DNA of 64,000 nt, taken from NCBI RefSeq assembly GCF_016482685.1, contig NZ_JACYHF010000012.1:1-64000 (forward strand). Direction: 5' to 3'. The notes below the pieces were generated by a model that searched no databases, was not told where the DNA came from, and worked only from the letters and a program-made list of their open reading frames with translations. This DNA comes from Streptomyces sp. DSM 110735 (GTDB taxonomy: Bacteria; Actinomycetota; Actinomycetes; Streptomycetales; Streptomycetaceae). Both the position numbers and the translations under genes were made by a program. Shown here piece by piece: positions 1 to 7,648 of the stretch. Position 1 is the stretch's first letter. Each line of letters starts with the position of its first letter.

Positions 1-394
1 CCCAGTGACCGGGGACTCCCCCAGGGACCGGCGGCTGCCCAGTGACCGGGGACTCCCCCAGGGACCGGCGGCTGCCCAGTGACCGGGGACTCCCCCAGGG
101 ACCGGCGGCTGCCCGGTGACCGGGGACTCCCCAAGGACTGGGGAGCTGCCCCGCCCGGGGAGCAGACGGGGCGCGGGCAGAAGGCGGGCGGGGGCGGACG
201 CGGCGACCCCAGGGGCTGCCCGGCAATCCGGGGCTACCCAGGGACCGGGAGCTGCCCAGCAACCGGGGACTGCCCAGGAACCGGGAGCTGCCCAGCAACC
301 GGGGACTGCCCAGGAACCGGGAGCTGCCCGGCAACCGGGGACTCCCCAACGACCGGCGGCTGCCCGGTGACCGAGGGCTCCCCAGCGACCAGGG
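1..394. repeat. GC-rich minisatellite, 37-bp and 18/36-bp units
   Basis: Positions 1-111 are three near-identical 37-bp tandem units beginning CCCAGTGACCGGGG. Further on (about 230-390) the pattern continues as 18-bp half-units alternating between CCGGGGACTG and CCGGGAGCTG cores, giving a 36-bp higher-order period. No stretch looks like a real gene: open frames through it are low-complexity products of the repeat. It lies directly downstream of the stop of the minus-strand ATP-grasp gene. The units are contiguous, without spacers, so it is not a CRISPR array. Confidence 0.75.
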
Positions 395-1582
395 CTAAAG
401 GATCACGTGCGGGACGAAGCGGGCGTAGGAGTCGGTGATCAGGGCGGTGGACTCGCGGATGCCGAGGCCGGCGGGTTCGCCGTCGACGGTCCAGGCGCCG
501 AGGACGACGTGGTTGCCGTCGAAGGCGGGGAGGGGGGCGAGGGCTTGGTAGCAGCAAGGGTCCTCGGACTGCGGGGGCGGCGGGGAGCCGGGTGGGTGCA
601 GGGTGACGCCCTCGCCCTCGCGGCCGAGCAGGGGCTTGGCGACGTAGCCGGTGGTGGCGGCCAGGTCGCGGGGACCGTCGAGGTACGTGGGGAGGAGGTG
701 GGGGTGACCGGGGTACAGCTCCCACAGGATCGCGAGCAGCGCCTTGTTGCTGAGCAGCATCTTCCAGGCGGGTTCGATCCACAGGGTGCTGCCGGTGCCG
801 CCGCCGTTGTCGAGGATGTCGAGGACGTGGCCGCCGAAGGTGTCGGTGGTGAGCCATTCCCAGGGGTACAGCTTGAAGATCGCGCGGATGAACCGCACCC
901 GGTTGTCCACGAAGCGCCCGGAGAGGGTGTCCCAGCCGATCTCCTCCATGGTGAGCCAGTCGGTGTCGAGCCCGGCCTGTTCGGCGGTCTCCTTGAGGTA
1001 GGCGACCGTCATCAGGTCCTCGCCGAGTTCGTCGGCGGAGGAATGTGCGAAGTGCAGCGGGGCGCCGGGCGGGAGCAGCTCGGCCTGGGTGCGCCAGGCG
1101 TCGACCAGACGCTCGTGCAGGGAGTTCCACTGGTCGGCGCCGGGGAAGCGGTCCTCCATCCAGAACCACTGCGCGGAGGCTGCCTCGACGAGCGAGGTCG
1201 GGGTGTCGGCGTTGTACTCCAGCAGCTTGGCCGGTCCCGTGCCGTCGTAGCGCAGGTCGAACCGGCCGTAGAGGGAGGGGAGTTCGGCGCGGCGGTGCCA
1301 TGCCTCGGTGACCGCGCGGGCCACGCGCGGGTCGGTGATGCCGAGTTCGGCCAGGCGGTCGTGCTCGACCAGGTGTCCGGCTGCCGCGAGGCACATGGCG
1401 TGCAGCTCGGCGACGGTCTCCTCCAGCGCCTCGATCTCGGGCAGGGAGAAGGCGTAGTAGGCGCTCTCGTCCCAGTAGGGGCGCAGGGAGTCGTCGGGGT
1501 GGCGGGTGAGCGGGTAGATGACGCCCTGCTCCTCGACGGTGCGCTGCCAGTCGGGGCGGGGGGTGAGGGTGTGGCGTTGCAT
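395..1582 (-). CDS. Glutathionylspermidine synthase-like ATP-grasp protein (YgiC/YjfC family)
   Basis: This 395-aa protein matches the family of short E. coli YgiC/YjfC-type proteins, which keep the ATP-grasp amide-ligase part of glutathionylspermidine synthase. Recognisable segments are the N-terminal block with PYWDESAYYAF, the RFDLRYDG / KLLEYNADTPTSLVEAA motif typical of the pre-ATP-grasp region (about residues 105-135), and the C-terminal KPLLGREGEGV ATP-binding loop. The length is normal for the family. The start follows the lipoprotein gene by 20 bp, so the two are probably co-transcribed, as ygiB and ygiC are in enterobacteria. The ligated substrate in these short homologues is unknown. 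Streptomyces lacks glutathione, so glutathionylspermidine itself is not the likely product. Confidence 0.88.
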   Translation of the reverse strand: MQRHTLTPRPDWQRTVEEQGVIYPLTRHPDDSLRPYWDESAYYAFSLPEIEALEETVAELHAMCLAAAGHLVEHDRLAELGITDPRVARAVTEAWHRRAELPSLYGRFDLRYDGTGPAKLLEYNADTPTSLVEAASAQWFWMEDRFPGADQWNSLHERLVDAWRTQAELLPPGAPLHFAHSSADELGEDLMTVAYLKETAEQAGLDTDWLTMEEIGWDTLSGRFVDNRVRFIRAIFKLYPWEWLTTDTFGGHVLDILDNGGGTGSTLWIEPAWKMLLSNKALLAILWELYPGHPHLLPTYLDGPRDLAATTGYVAKPLLGREGEGVTLHPPGSPPPPQSEDPCCYQALAPLPAFDGNHVVLGAWTVDGEPAGLGIRESTALITDSYARFVPHVIL

Positions 1583-1602
1583 GGGGGTCGGTTCCGGTCC
1601 GG

Positions 1603-1938
1603 TCAGCCGCCGGAGCCGCCGTGGCCGCCGCCGAAGCCGCCCCGGTGGACGCCGCTGTGCCCGGACCCGCCGCCGGAGCCCTTGCGGGGCGCGGTGAAGG
1701 AGCCGCCCTTGATCCGCGAGCCGCTCCGGCTGCCGCCGTAGTACCAGGTCGTACCGGACTTGCCGTCGCGGCAGTTCTTGTCCGACACGACCTTGTAGCC
1801 CTTGGTCGCGGTGTAGCTGTCCTGGTCCACGCAGCGCTTGTCCGGGTCGGACGAGCAGGCGGTCAGGGCGGCGGCCAGCAGACCCATGCCGCCGAGGACG
1901 ACCGTCGTGGAGCGGAGCCGGTCCCGGGTGTTCGCCAT
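1603..1938 (-). CDS. Small YgiB-like lipoprotein
   Basis: This is a 111-aa protein. The N-terminus has a lipoprotein signal: a positive n-region, a hydrophobic stretch and the lipobox LTAC at residues 24-27, followed by SSDPDKRC. The mature part contains CVDQDSYTA, a second Cys, WYYGGS, and a Gly/His-rich tail (GGFGGGHGG) resembling the C-terminus of UPF0441/DUF1190 (YgiB). The start was chosen at 1938 because GGGGGAGAAC lies just upstream. It is the first gene of a two-gene unit with the YgiC-like enzyme, which supports the YgiB reading. It probably sits on the outer face of the membrane; its function is not known. Confidence 0.82.
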   Translation of the reverse strand: MANTRDRLRSTTVVLGGMGLLAAALTACSSDPDKRCVDQDSYTATKGYKVVSDKNCRDGKSGTTWYYGGSRSGSRIKGGSFTAPRKGSGGGSGHSGVHRGGFGGGHGGSGG

Positions 1939-2031
1939 ATTCTGTTCTCCCCCGTCGGTGATGCGTTCGGCAGTCAGCCTAGAGATCGGTGTGAGTTTCC
2001 GGCAGGGCGGCCCCGCGTGCGTCCGCTGTCC

Positions 2032-2037
2032 TACAGT
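2032..2037 (+). promoter_or_regulatory. Probable -10 hexamer of a leaderless transcript
   Basis: TACAGT ends six bases before the GTG at 2044. No Shine-Dalgarno sequence precedes that GTG. This spacing is the usual arrangement for leaderless mRNAs in Streptomyces. No convincing -35 hexamer is visible. Confidence 0.5.
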
Positions 2038-2043
2038 CGCTTT

Positions 2044-2946
2044 GTGCTTTTTGGAATGGTGTGCGCGCTCGGCGCGGCGGTCTGCTTCGGTACGGCGACG
2101 GTGCTCCAGGCGGTGGCCGCGCGGGCTGCCGGAGAAGCCGGAGGGCAGGGCGGCGGGGAGGCGGCGCTGCTGCTGCGGGCGGTACGGCAGTGGCGGTACG
2201 CGGCGGGGCTCGCGCTGGACGGGCTGGGCTTCGTGTTCCAGATCCTCGCGCTGCGCTCGGTGCCGATCTACGCGGTGGGCGCCGCGCTTGCCGCGAGCCT
2301 CGCGGTGACGGCGGTGGTCGCGGCGCGGCTGCTGCGGGTCCGGCTGAGCGGGGCGGAGTGGGCGGCGGTCGGCGTGGTGTGCGCGGGGCTCGCGATGCTC
2401 GCCCTCGCCTCGGGCGCGGAGGGCGAGCGCGGTGGACCGTCCTGGCTGCGGTACGCGCTGTTCGGTACGGCCGCGGGCGTGCTGCTGCTCGGCGCGGTCG
2501 GCGGGCGGCTCTCGGGGCGCCCGCGCGCGCTGCTGCTGGGGCTCGGCGCGGGGTGCGGCTTCGGGGTGGTGGAGGTGGCGGTGCGCCTGGTGAACTCCCT
2601 TGATCCGTACGACCTGTTGACCGACCCCGCCCTCTACGCCCTCCTCCTCGGCGGCGGCGCCGCCTTCCTCCTGCTGACCTCGGCGCTGCAACGCGGCTCG
2701 GTCACCACGGCGACAGCCGGAATGGTCCTCGGCGAAACCCTGGGCCCGGCCGCGGTGGGCGTGCTCTGGCTGGGCGACCGCACACGGGCGGGGTTCGCTC
2801 CGCTCGCGGTACTGGGGTTCGTGGTGGCGGTGGCGGGGGCGCTGGCGCTGGCGCGGTTCGGGGAGGCGCCGGGGGCGGAGCCTGAGGGAGACGGCTCGAC
2901 CGCCACGCGGGAAGGCGCGGGGGCGGGCACCGGGTCGGGGGGCTAA
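2044..2946 (+). CDS. EamA/DMT-type multispanning membrane protein
   Basis: A 300-aa, strongly hydrophobic protein with about nine or ten predicted membrane segments. It begins VLFGMVCALGAAVCFGTATVLQA, a typical drug/metabolite-transporter (DMT) opening helix. The repeated small-residue helices and the central GAEWAAVGVV / LAMLALASG segments fit the DMT superfamily, but the transported substrate cannot be inferred. GTG 2044 was taken as start because a TACAGT -10 element lies six bases upstream, suggesting leaderless translation. The in-frame ATG at 2056 is an alternative but has no proper ribosome site. The gene diverges from the lipoprotein/YgiC pair. The C-terminus is an Ala/Gly-rich hydrophilic tail. 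Confidence 0.8.
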   Translation: MLFGMVCALGAAVCFGTATVLQAVAARAAGEAGGQGGGEAALLLRAVRQWRYAAGLALDGLGFVFQILALRSVPIYAVGAALAASLAVTAVVAARLLRVRLSGAEWAAVGVVCAGLAMLALASGAEGERGGPSWLRYALFGTAAGVLLLGAVGGRLSGRPRALLLGLGAGCGFGVVEVAVRLVNSLDPYDLLTDPALYALLLGGGAAFLLLTSALQRGSVTTATAGMVLGETLGPAAVGVLWLGDRTRAGFAPLAVLGFVVAVAGALALARFGEAPGAEPEGDGSTATREGAGAGTGSGG

Positions 2947-3590
2947 GGCGCGGGGGCGCGCCGTTCGCTGCCGCGCGCCTCACCCGAGAGGGCGCGGACC
3001 ACGGCTCGCCCGCTGCGGACTCCCCCACCCCGCACCCGAGAGGCGCAACCCGCCGTCCGCCGCCGCGAGCCTTGCCCACCGCCGCGCCCGGGGGTCGCGC
3101 GACCCGTCGTCCGCCGCCGCACGCCTCCCACGCTGCCGCATCGAGGGTCGCGCGGCTCGCCGTTCGCTGCCACCCTCTACCGCCGCACCCGTGAGGCGCA
3201 GCCCCGCCGTTCGCCCGCTGCGGGCTCCCCCACCACGCACCCGAGAGGGCGCTGCCCGCCGTCCGCCGCCGCGAGCCTTGCCCACCGCCGCGCCCGGGGG
3301 TCGCGCGGCTCGCCGTCCGCTGCCACACGCCTCCCCCACCGCCGTATCCGAAAGGGCGCGACCCGCCGTCCGCCACCGCGAGCTTCTACCGCCGCACCCG
3401 AGGGGCGCGCGGGTCGCCGTTTGCCACCTGCACGCCTCCCCGCCGCCGCACCCGGGAGGCGCAGCCCCGCCGTTCGCCCGCTGCGGGCTCCCCCACCACG
3501 CACCCGAGAGGGCGCTGCCCGCCGTCCGCCGCCGCGAGCCGTCCCACCACCGCACCCAAGGGTCACGCAGCCCGCCAGCCTCCCCGCAAC
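2947..3590. repeat. Degenerate 50-55 bp tandem repeat block, non-coding
   Basis: About eleven imperfect copies of a 50-55 bp GC-rich unit fill this interval; each contains a core like CGCACCCGAGAGG followed by CGCCGTCCGCCGCC. One 85-bp stretch is duplicated perfectly (3193-3277 and 3456-3540, offset 263 bp). Open frames cross the block on both strands, but their products are repetitive Arg/Gly/Ala strings without recognisable domains and none has a good ribosome site. It lies between the convergent ends of the EamA gene and the MocR regulator. Confidence 0.8.
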
Positions 3591-3624
3591 CCGCACCCGC
3601 ACCCGCACCCGCACCCGCACCCGC
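3591..3624. repeat. CCGCAC hexanucleotide microsatellite
   Basis: More than five consecutive copies of the hexamer CCGCAC lie immediately before the stop codon of the MocR-family gene (3630). It is a pure short tandem repeat and therefore potentially length-variable between strains. It does not enter the coding sequence. Confidence 0.85.
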
Positions 3625-3629
3625 CAGGG

Positions 3630-5024
3630 TCACGGCAGTGCCCGGCAAAGCGCCTCCAGCGCCTCCGTCCACCTGCTCTCCGGCGGCGTCCCGTAGCCCA
3701 CGACCAGGGCGTCCAGGGGGGCGGTGGCGGCGGCGGGGTGGCGGTAGAAGGAGAGGCCGTGGAGGGCGAGGTGCTGCCAGCCCGCGGCTTGGACGACTGA
3801 GCGTTCGGTGCCGGGCGGCAGGCGCAGTACCGCGTGGAGACCGGCGGCGATGCCGGTGACGTGGACGCCGGGGGCGCGGTCGGTGACGGCGGTGGCGAGG
3901 GCGTCGCGGCGGCGCCGGTAGCGCAGGCGGGCGGCGCGGACGTGGCGGTCGTAGGCGCCGGAGGTGAGGAACTCCGCCAGGGTGAGCTGGTCGAGGACAC
4001 CGCAGGTGTCGATGCGGCCCTTGGTCGCGACCGTCGCCGCGTGCAGGGCGGGGGGCAGGACCATCCAGCCCAGGCGCAGTCCGGGGGCGAGGGACTTGCT
4101 GGCGGTGCCGAGATAGACGACCTGGTCGGGGGCGAGGTCCTGGAGGGCGCCGACGGGACGGCGGTCGTAGCGGAACTCGCCGTCGTAGTCGTCCTCCAGG
4201 ATCAGTCCGCCGGTGCGCCGCGCCCAGTCGACGACGGCGGCGCGGCGGTCGGGGTGGAGTGCGGTGCCCATGGGGAACTGGTGGGCGGGGGTGAGGAGTA
4301 CGGCGTCCTCCGAGCCCAACGGACGTGTGTCCGTGCCGAGTTCGTCGTACGGCAGTGGGGTCGTGGTGAGTCCCGCCTCGTGCAGCAGGGCGGTGTACGC
4401 GTCGAGACCGTACGACTCGACGGCGACCGTGCGGGCGCCGCGGGCGCGCAGGACGGCGGCGAGGAGGCGCAGGGCGTGGGAGAAACCGGCGGTGATCAGC
4501 ACGCGGTCGGGGTCGGCGCGGACGCCCCGGACGCGGGCGAGGTATCCGGCGACGGCGGCGCGCAGTTCGGGGCGCCCTCGCGGGTCGCCGTAGCCGAGGG
4601 CGTCGAAGGGGGCGGTGGCCAGGGCGCGGCGGGCTGCCTGGAGCCAGGCGGTGCGCGGGAAGGCGGCGAGGTCGGGGGTGCCGGGGACGAGGCTGAGCGC
4701 GGGGCGCCCGGGCGGGCGGTGCCGGACGGGAGCCGCCGGTGCCGTGGCGGGCGGCGTGGCGCGCTCGGCGACGCGGGTGCCGGAGCCCTGGCGGGCGGTG
4801 AGCCAGCCCTCGGCGACCAGACCCGCGTACGCCTCGGCGACGGTGTTGCGGGCGAGCCCTAGGTCGGCGGCGAGCGCGCGGGAGGAGGGCAGCCGGGTGC
4901 CGGGGGCGAGCCGTCCGCCGCGTACCGCGTCGCGCAGCGCGTCGGTCAGACCCTGGCGCAGACCGGTGCTCCCGGCCGGTTCCAGGTGGAGGTCGATGCC
5001 GAGATTGGCCCACGATTCCGCCAT
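3630..5024 (-). CDS. MocR/PdxR-family regulator (GntR HTH + aminotransferase fold)
   Basis: A 464-aa protein. Residues about 20-85 form a GntR winged helix (GTRLPSSRALAADLGLARNT), and residues about 105-464 a class I/II aminotransferase fold. The PLP-lysine is in GTASKSL (K310), with upstream LEDDYDGEF and YGDPRG motifs typical of MocR proteins. In characterised relatives the domain binds PLP as an effector or, as in PdxR, controls vitamin B6 synthesis; the target here is unknown. It is divergent from the AhpD-like gene with only 46 bp between starts, so that gene is the most likely target. The odd palindrome TGGACCA (5030-5036) lies in this gap. Confidence 0.9.
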   Translation of the reverse strand: MAESWANLGIDLHLEPAGSTGLRQGLTDALRDAVRGGRLAPGTRLPSSRALAADLGLARNTVAEAYAGLVAEGWLTARQGSGTRVAERATPPATAPAAPVRHRPPGRPALSLVPGTPDLAAFPRTAWLQAARRALATAPFDALGYGDPRGRPELRAAVAGYLARVRGVRADPDRVLITAGFSHALRLLAAVLRARGARTVAVESYGLDAYTALLHEAGLTTTPLPYDELGTDTRPLGSEDAVLLTPAHQFPMGTALHPDRRAAVVDWARRTGGLILEDDYDGEFRYDRRPVGALQDLAPDQVVYLGTASKSLAPGLRLGWMVLPPALHAATVATKGRIDTCGVLDQLTLAEFLTSGAYDRHVRAARLRYRRRRDALATAVTDRAPGVHVTGIAAGLHAVLRLPPGTERSVVQAAGWQHLALHGLSFYRHPAAATAPLDALVVGYGTPPESRWTEALEALCRALP

Positions 5025-5058
5025 GGGAATGGACCATACTCCTGGGCCGCTCCGCTCC

Positions 5059-5064
5059 TAGGCT
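5059..5064 (+). promoter_or_regulatory. Probable -10 hexamer, leaderless AhpD-like gene
   Basis: TAGGCT ends six bases before ATG 5071, and no Shine-Dalgarno is present. It lies in the short divergent gap with the MocR regulator, where an operator would occlude it. Confidence 0.5.
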
Positions 5065-5070
5065 CGCGGC

Positions 5071-5571
5071 ATGGACACCGCACAGGACACCACCGAGTAC
5101 GCCCCCGAGCACCCCGTCCGTCTGGCCTGGACCGAGCACGCGCCCGACGTCTACAAGGCGATGGTCCGCCTCGACATCGCCGCCCGGCAGGGTCTCGACC
5201 CCCGTCTCCTCGAACTGGTCAAGATCCGCGCCTCGCAGCTCAACCACTGCGCGTTCTGTCTCGACATGCACACCAAGGACGCCCTCGCGGCGGGCGAGAC
5301 GGTGGAACGCGTCGTCCAGCTCAGCGCGTGGGACGAGTCCCGCCACTTCTACACCGAGCGGGAAGCCGCCGCCCTCGAACTCACCGAGGCGGTCACGGTG
5401 TTGACCGAGGGTTTCGTCCCGGACGAGGTCTACGCCCGCGCCGCCAAGCACTTCGACGAGGCGGAACTCACCCACCTCATCGCCGCGATCACCGTGATCA
5501 ACGCCTGGAACCGCTTCGCGGTGACGACGCGGATGGTGCCGGGGCACTACACGCCGGGTCAGCACGCGTGA
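5071..5571 (+). CDS. Carboxymuconolactone decarboxylase / AhpD-like protein
   Basis: A 166-aa protein of the AhpD-like superfamily. The redox motif is C60-A-F-C63 followed by H67 (NHCAFCLDMH), the arrangement used by AhpD-type alkylhydroperoxidases. It sits after the conserved LLELVKIRASQLN helix, and the protein length is usual for this all-helical family. The likely role is peroxidatic or disulfide-exchange chemistry; the physiological substrate is unknown. It is divergently arranged with a MocR-family regulator, a common pairing that implies PLP- or amine-responsive control. Translation is probably leaderless, with TAGGCT six bases upstream. Confidence 0.9.
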   Translation: MDTAQDTTEYAPEHPVRLAWTEHAPDVYKAMVRLDIAARQGLDPRLLELVKIRASQLNHCAFCLDMHTKDALAAGETVERVVQLSAWDESRHFYTEREAAALELTEAVTVLTEGFVPDEVYARAAKHFDEAELTHLIAAITVINAWNRFAVTTRMVPGHYTPGQHA

Positions 5572-5614
5572 ATAGGCACCGTGTGCCGGGGCTCTCTGCG
5601 GCATGATGATCGCC

Positions 5615-6004
5615 ATGGAGAGCGACATACTCATCGACGCCTGGAGGCGTCTTCTCACCGACCCCGGCACGTCGTGGGTGGTGTTCGAACACGGCACCTG
5701 TGTGGTGCTGACCGCCCCCGGGGAGGACCTCGCCGCGCAGGCCACCGAGATCCTCGCGGAGTTCGGTCCCGTCCACGCGGGCGGTCCCTCGGGCGACTTC
5801 AGGGTGATCGAGGTCAAGGACACCGAGGGCTGGGTGGTCACCGGCCACCACCCGGACGTCCTCACCTACGTCGCCCCCGACGAACCCGGCGGCCAGGACC
5901 ACCTCTCCGTCGGCCTCTGCGGCCGCTCCCGCCGCCACGAGGACGGCACCGCACCGCACGTGGTCCACGTGGAGGACCGGCGCGGGCTCGCGGGTCCCGC
6001 GTGA
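5615..6004 (+). CDS. Small conserved hypothetical protein
   Basis: A 129-aa soluble protein starting MESDILIDAWRRLLTDPGTSW. It has an N-terminal helix, then alternating strand/helix segments (VVFEHGTCVVLT, FRVIEVKDTEGWVVTGHHPDVLTYV). There is no signal peptide and no recognised domain. An ATG pair at 5603/5606 lies in frame upstream. ATG 5615 is preferred because it begins the globular sequence and has CATGAT at leaderless -10 distance. I do not recognise a function. It is convergent with the gamma-glutamylcyclotransferase-like gene, 28 bp away. Confidence 0.72.
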   Translation: MESDILIDAWRRLLTDPGTSWVVFEHGTCVVLTAPGEDLAAQATEILAEFGPVHAGGPSGDFRVIEVKDTEGWVVTGHHPDVLTYVAPDEPGGQDHLSVGLCGRSRRHEDGTAPHVVHVEDRRGLAGPA

Positions 6005-6032
6005 GGTCTGGTGGGCCCCCACGCCGACTCGG

Positions 6033-6548
6033 TCAAGCCTGTGTGGTGTCCGCCTGTGTCGGGCAGGCGGACGCCTTGGCTTCCAGCCCGGGAGCGATCC
6101 GCGCGCACCGCGCCGCGTAGTCCTGCAGGTGGCGATCCTGGAAATCCCGCATGTTCCAGTCCTCCGCGCGTACTTCCCCACCTGGCCACACATACGCCCA
6201 GGCAGCAGCCCCGCCCGCCAGACCGAGGCGCCGCAGGTCGTACCGATCGTCTTCGAAGGTGTCGAGGATCCTCCACTCCCGTTCGCTCATGCCCGTGAGC
6301 AACAGACCGTGAGCCTCGGAAGCGGGAGCGGGGACCAGGCCGGGGTATACGCGGCCGTCGAGCGCTGCGGCACGCCAGCCGGGGGCGGTCGCGGGACTGT
6401 GTTCGGGGACGCGTCCGATGAGACCGAGGAGAACGCCCTCGAACTGAAGGGTGCCGTAGACGAAGAGAGTTGCAGGGCCGTCGGCGAGCCGGTTCGGCGG
6501 CACATTGTCCGCGCCCGTCGAGTGCTCCGCGGGAATGGCATCTCGCAT
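6033..6548 (-). CDS. Gamma-glutamylcyclotransferase-like (AIG2) protein
   Basis: A 171-aa protein. FVYGTLQFEGVL (about residues 28-39) is the YGTL signature of the AIG2/GGCT fold. GRVYPGLVP and the MSEREWRILDTFEDDRYDLRR block contain the conserved acidic cluster in which the catalytic Glu lies. Members release 5-oxoproline from gamma-glutamyl compounds or from gamma-glutamylamines; the substrate here is not determinable. ATG 6548 was chosen because GGAGAA lies 4-10 bases upstream. The C-terminal 20 residues are a polar tail without family match. Confidence 0.85.
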   Translation of the reverse strand: MRDAIPAEHSTGADNVPPNRLADGPATLFVYGTLQFEGVLLGLIGRVPEHSPATAPGWRAAALDGRVYPGLVPAPASEAHGLLLTGMSEREWRILDTFEDDRYDLRRLGLAGGAAAWAYVWPGGEVRAEDWNMRDFQDRHLQDYAARCARIAPGLEAKASACPTQADTTQA

Positions 6549-6630
6549 GTGCTTCTCCGTTCGACCGGGCCGCAGGCGGCGCAAGCGGGGAGCTCGACGC
6601 CATGGCGTCGAACGGAGTGTAGGGCTCGAT

Positions 6631-6662
6631 GCCGGGCGGCGGCCCACTCTCCGCCGCCCGGC
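6631..6662 (-). terminator. Hairpin terminator of the betaine operon
   Basis: A perfect 12-bp GC stem (GCCGGGCGGCGG / CCGCCGCCCGGC) with an 8-nt loop, 20-50 bp downstream of the proX stop codon. It has no long T-tract, as is usual in Streptomyces. Confidence 0.7.
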
Positions 6663-6684
6663 GGTCTGTTGGTGACGGCAGTGG

Positions 6685-7647
6685 TCAGGACAGCCAGCGC
6701 TTCCACACCGTCGGGTGGGTGTCGACCCACTTCTTCGCCGCGTCCTCCGGGCTCAGTTTCTGGTCCGCGATCATCAGTGAGACCTCGTTCTGGTCCTCGG
6801 TGGTCCACTTGAACTTCTTCAGGAAGGTGGCCGCCTTGCCGCCGGACTTCGCGAAGTCGGTGTTGAGGAATTTGCGGAGGGGGGTGTGGGGGTAGGCGCA
6901 GGTGATCTTCGCGGTGTCGGTGTCGCAGCCGGACTTGTAGGGCGGCAGCTTCACCTCTGTCATCGGGACCTTCTTGAAGAGCCACTGGGGGGTGTACCAG
7001 TAGGTCAGGAAGGGCTTCTTCTCCTTGGCGAACTGTTTCATCTGGGTGATCTGGGCGGCTTCGGAGCCGGCGAAGACGACCTGGTAGTTCAGCTTCAGGT
7101 TCTTCACCAGCGCCTTGTCGTGGGTGACGTAGGCAGGGGAGCCGTCCATGAGCTGGCCCTTGCCGCCGCTCTCGGGGGTGCGGAAGAGGGACGCGTACTT
7201 GTTCAGGTTCTTCCAGTCGGTGACGTCCGGGTGCTTCTTGGCGAAGTACGTCGGGACGTACCAGCCGATGTGCCCGGTCACCCCCAGTCCCCCGGCGGGC
7301 GTCACCGTCTTCTTGTCGTCGACGTACCGCTTCTCCTGGTCGGGGTGGCTCCAGTCCTCCAGGAGCGCGTCGACGCGACCCTGGCTGAGGGCGTCCCAGG
7401 CGGGGATCTCGTCCACCTGGACGGTGTCGACGTGGTAGCCCAGCTTGTGCTGGAGGATGTACTGCGCGACGGCCACGTTGGACTGCGCGCCCACCCAGGA
7501 CTGCACGGAGAGGGTGACGCTCTTCGGGCCGCCCGCGTTGGCGAAGGGGCTCGCCTGCTTGGTCATGTCGGCCGCGCCGCAGCCGGTGAGCAGGGCGAGC
7601 GCCGAGGCACCGGCGACAGTCACGCCCAGCGTCGTACGGATACGCAT
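6685..7647 (-). CDS. proX: Glycine betaine/proline ABC transporter substrate-binding lipoprotein
   Basis: A 320-aa lipoprotein with signal peptide and lipobox LLTGC (C23). The mature domain is OpuAC/ProX-like: VTLSVQSWVGAQSN, KLGYHVDTVQVDEIPAWDALSQGRVDALLEDW, and GHIGWYVP. The Trp/Tyr residues (W in SWVG, LEDW, GWYVP, TYWYTPQWLF) provide the aromatic box that binds the quaternary ammonium. It is the last gene of the betB-betA-proV-proW-proX series, 1 bp after proW, with a terminator downstream. Extracytoplasmic; it delivers betaine or a related solute to ProW. Confidence 0.93.
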   Translation of the reverse strand: MRIRTTLGVTVAGASALALLTGCGAADMTKQASPFANAGGPKSVTLSVQSWVGAQSNVAVAQYILQHKLGYHVDTVQVDEIPAWDALSQGRVDALLEDWSHPDQEKRYVDDKKTVTPAGGLGVTGHIGWYVPTYFAKKHPDVTDWKNLNKYASLFRTPESGGKGQLMDGSPAYVTHDKALVKNLKLNYQVVFAGSEAAQITQMKQFAKEKKPFLTYWYTPQWLFKKVPMTEVKLPPYKSGCDTDTAKITCAYPHTPLRKFLNTDFAKSGGKAATFLKKFKWTTEDQNEVSLMIADQKLSPEDAAKKWVDTHPTVWKRWLS

Positions 7648-7648
7648 C

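Noticed and set aside
1..390. CRISPR array
   Set aside because: Units are contiguous tandem repeats with no unique spacers, and no cas genes are in the window.
2980..5865. 961-aa minus-strand open frame across the repeat block and the MocR and AhpD genes
   Set aside because: Composition is repeat- and shadow-derived; it crosses two real genes in other frames.
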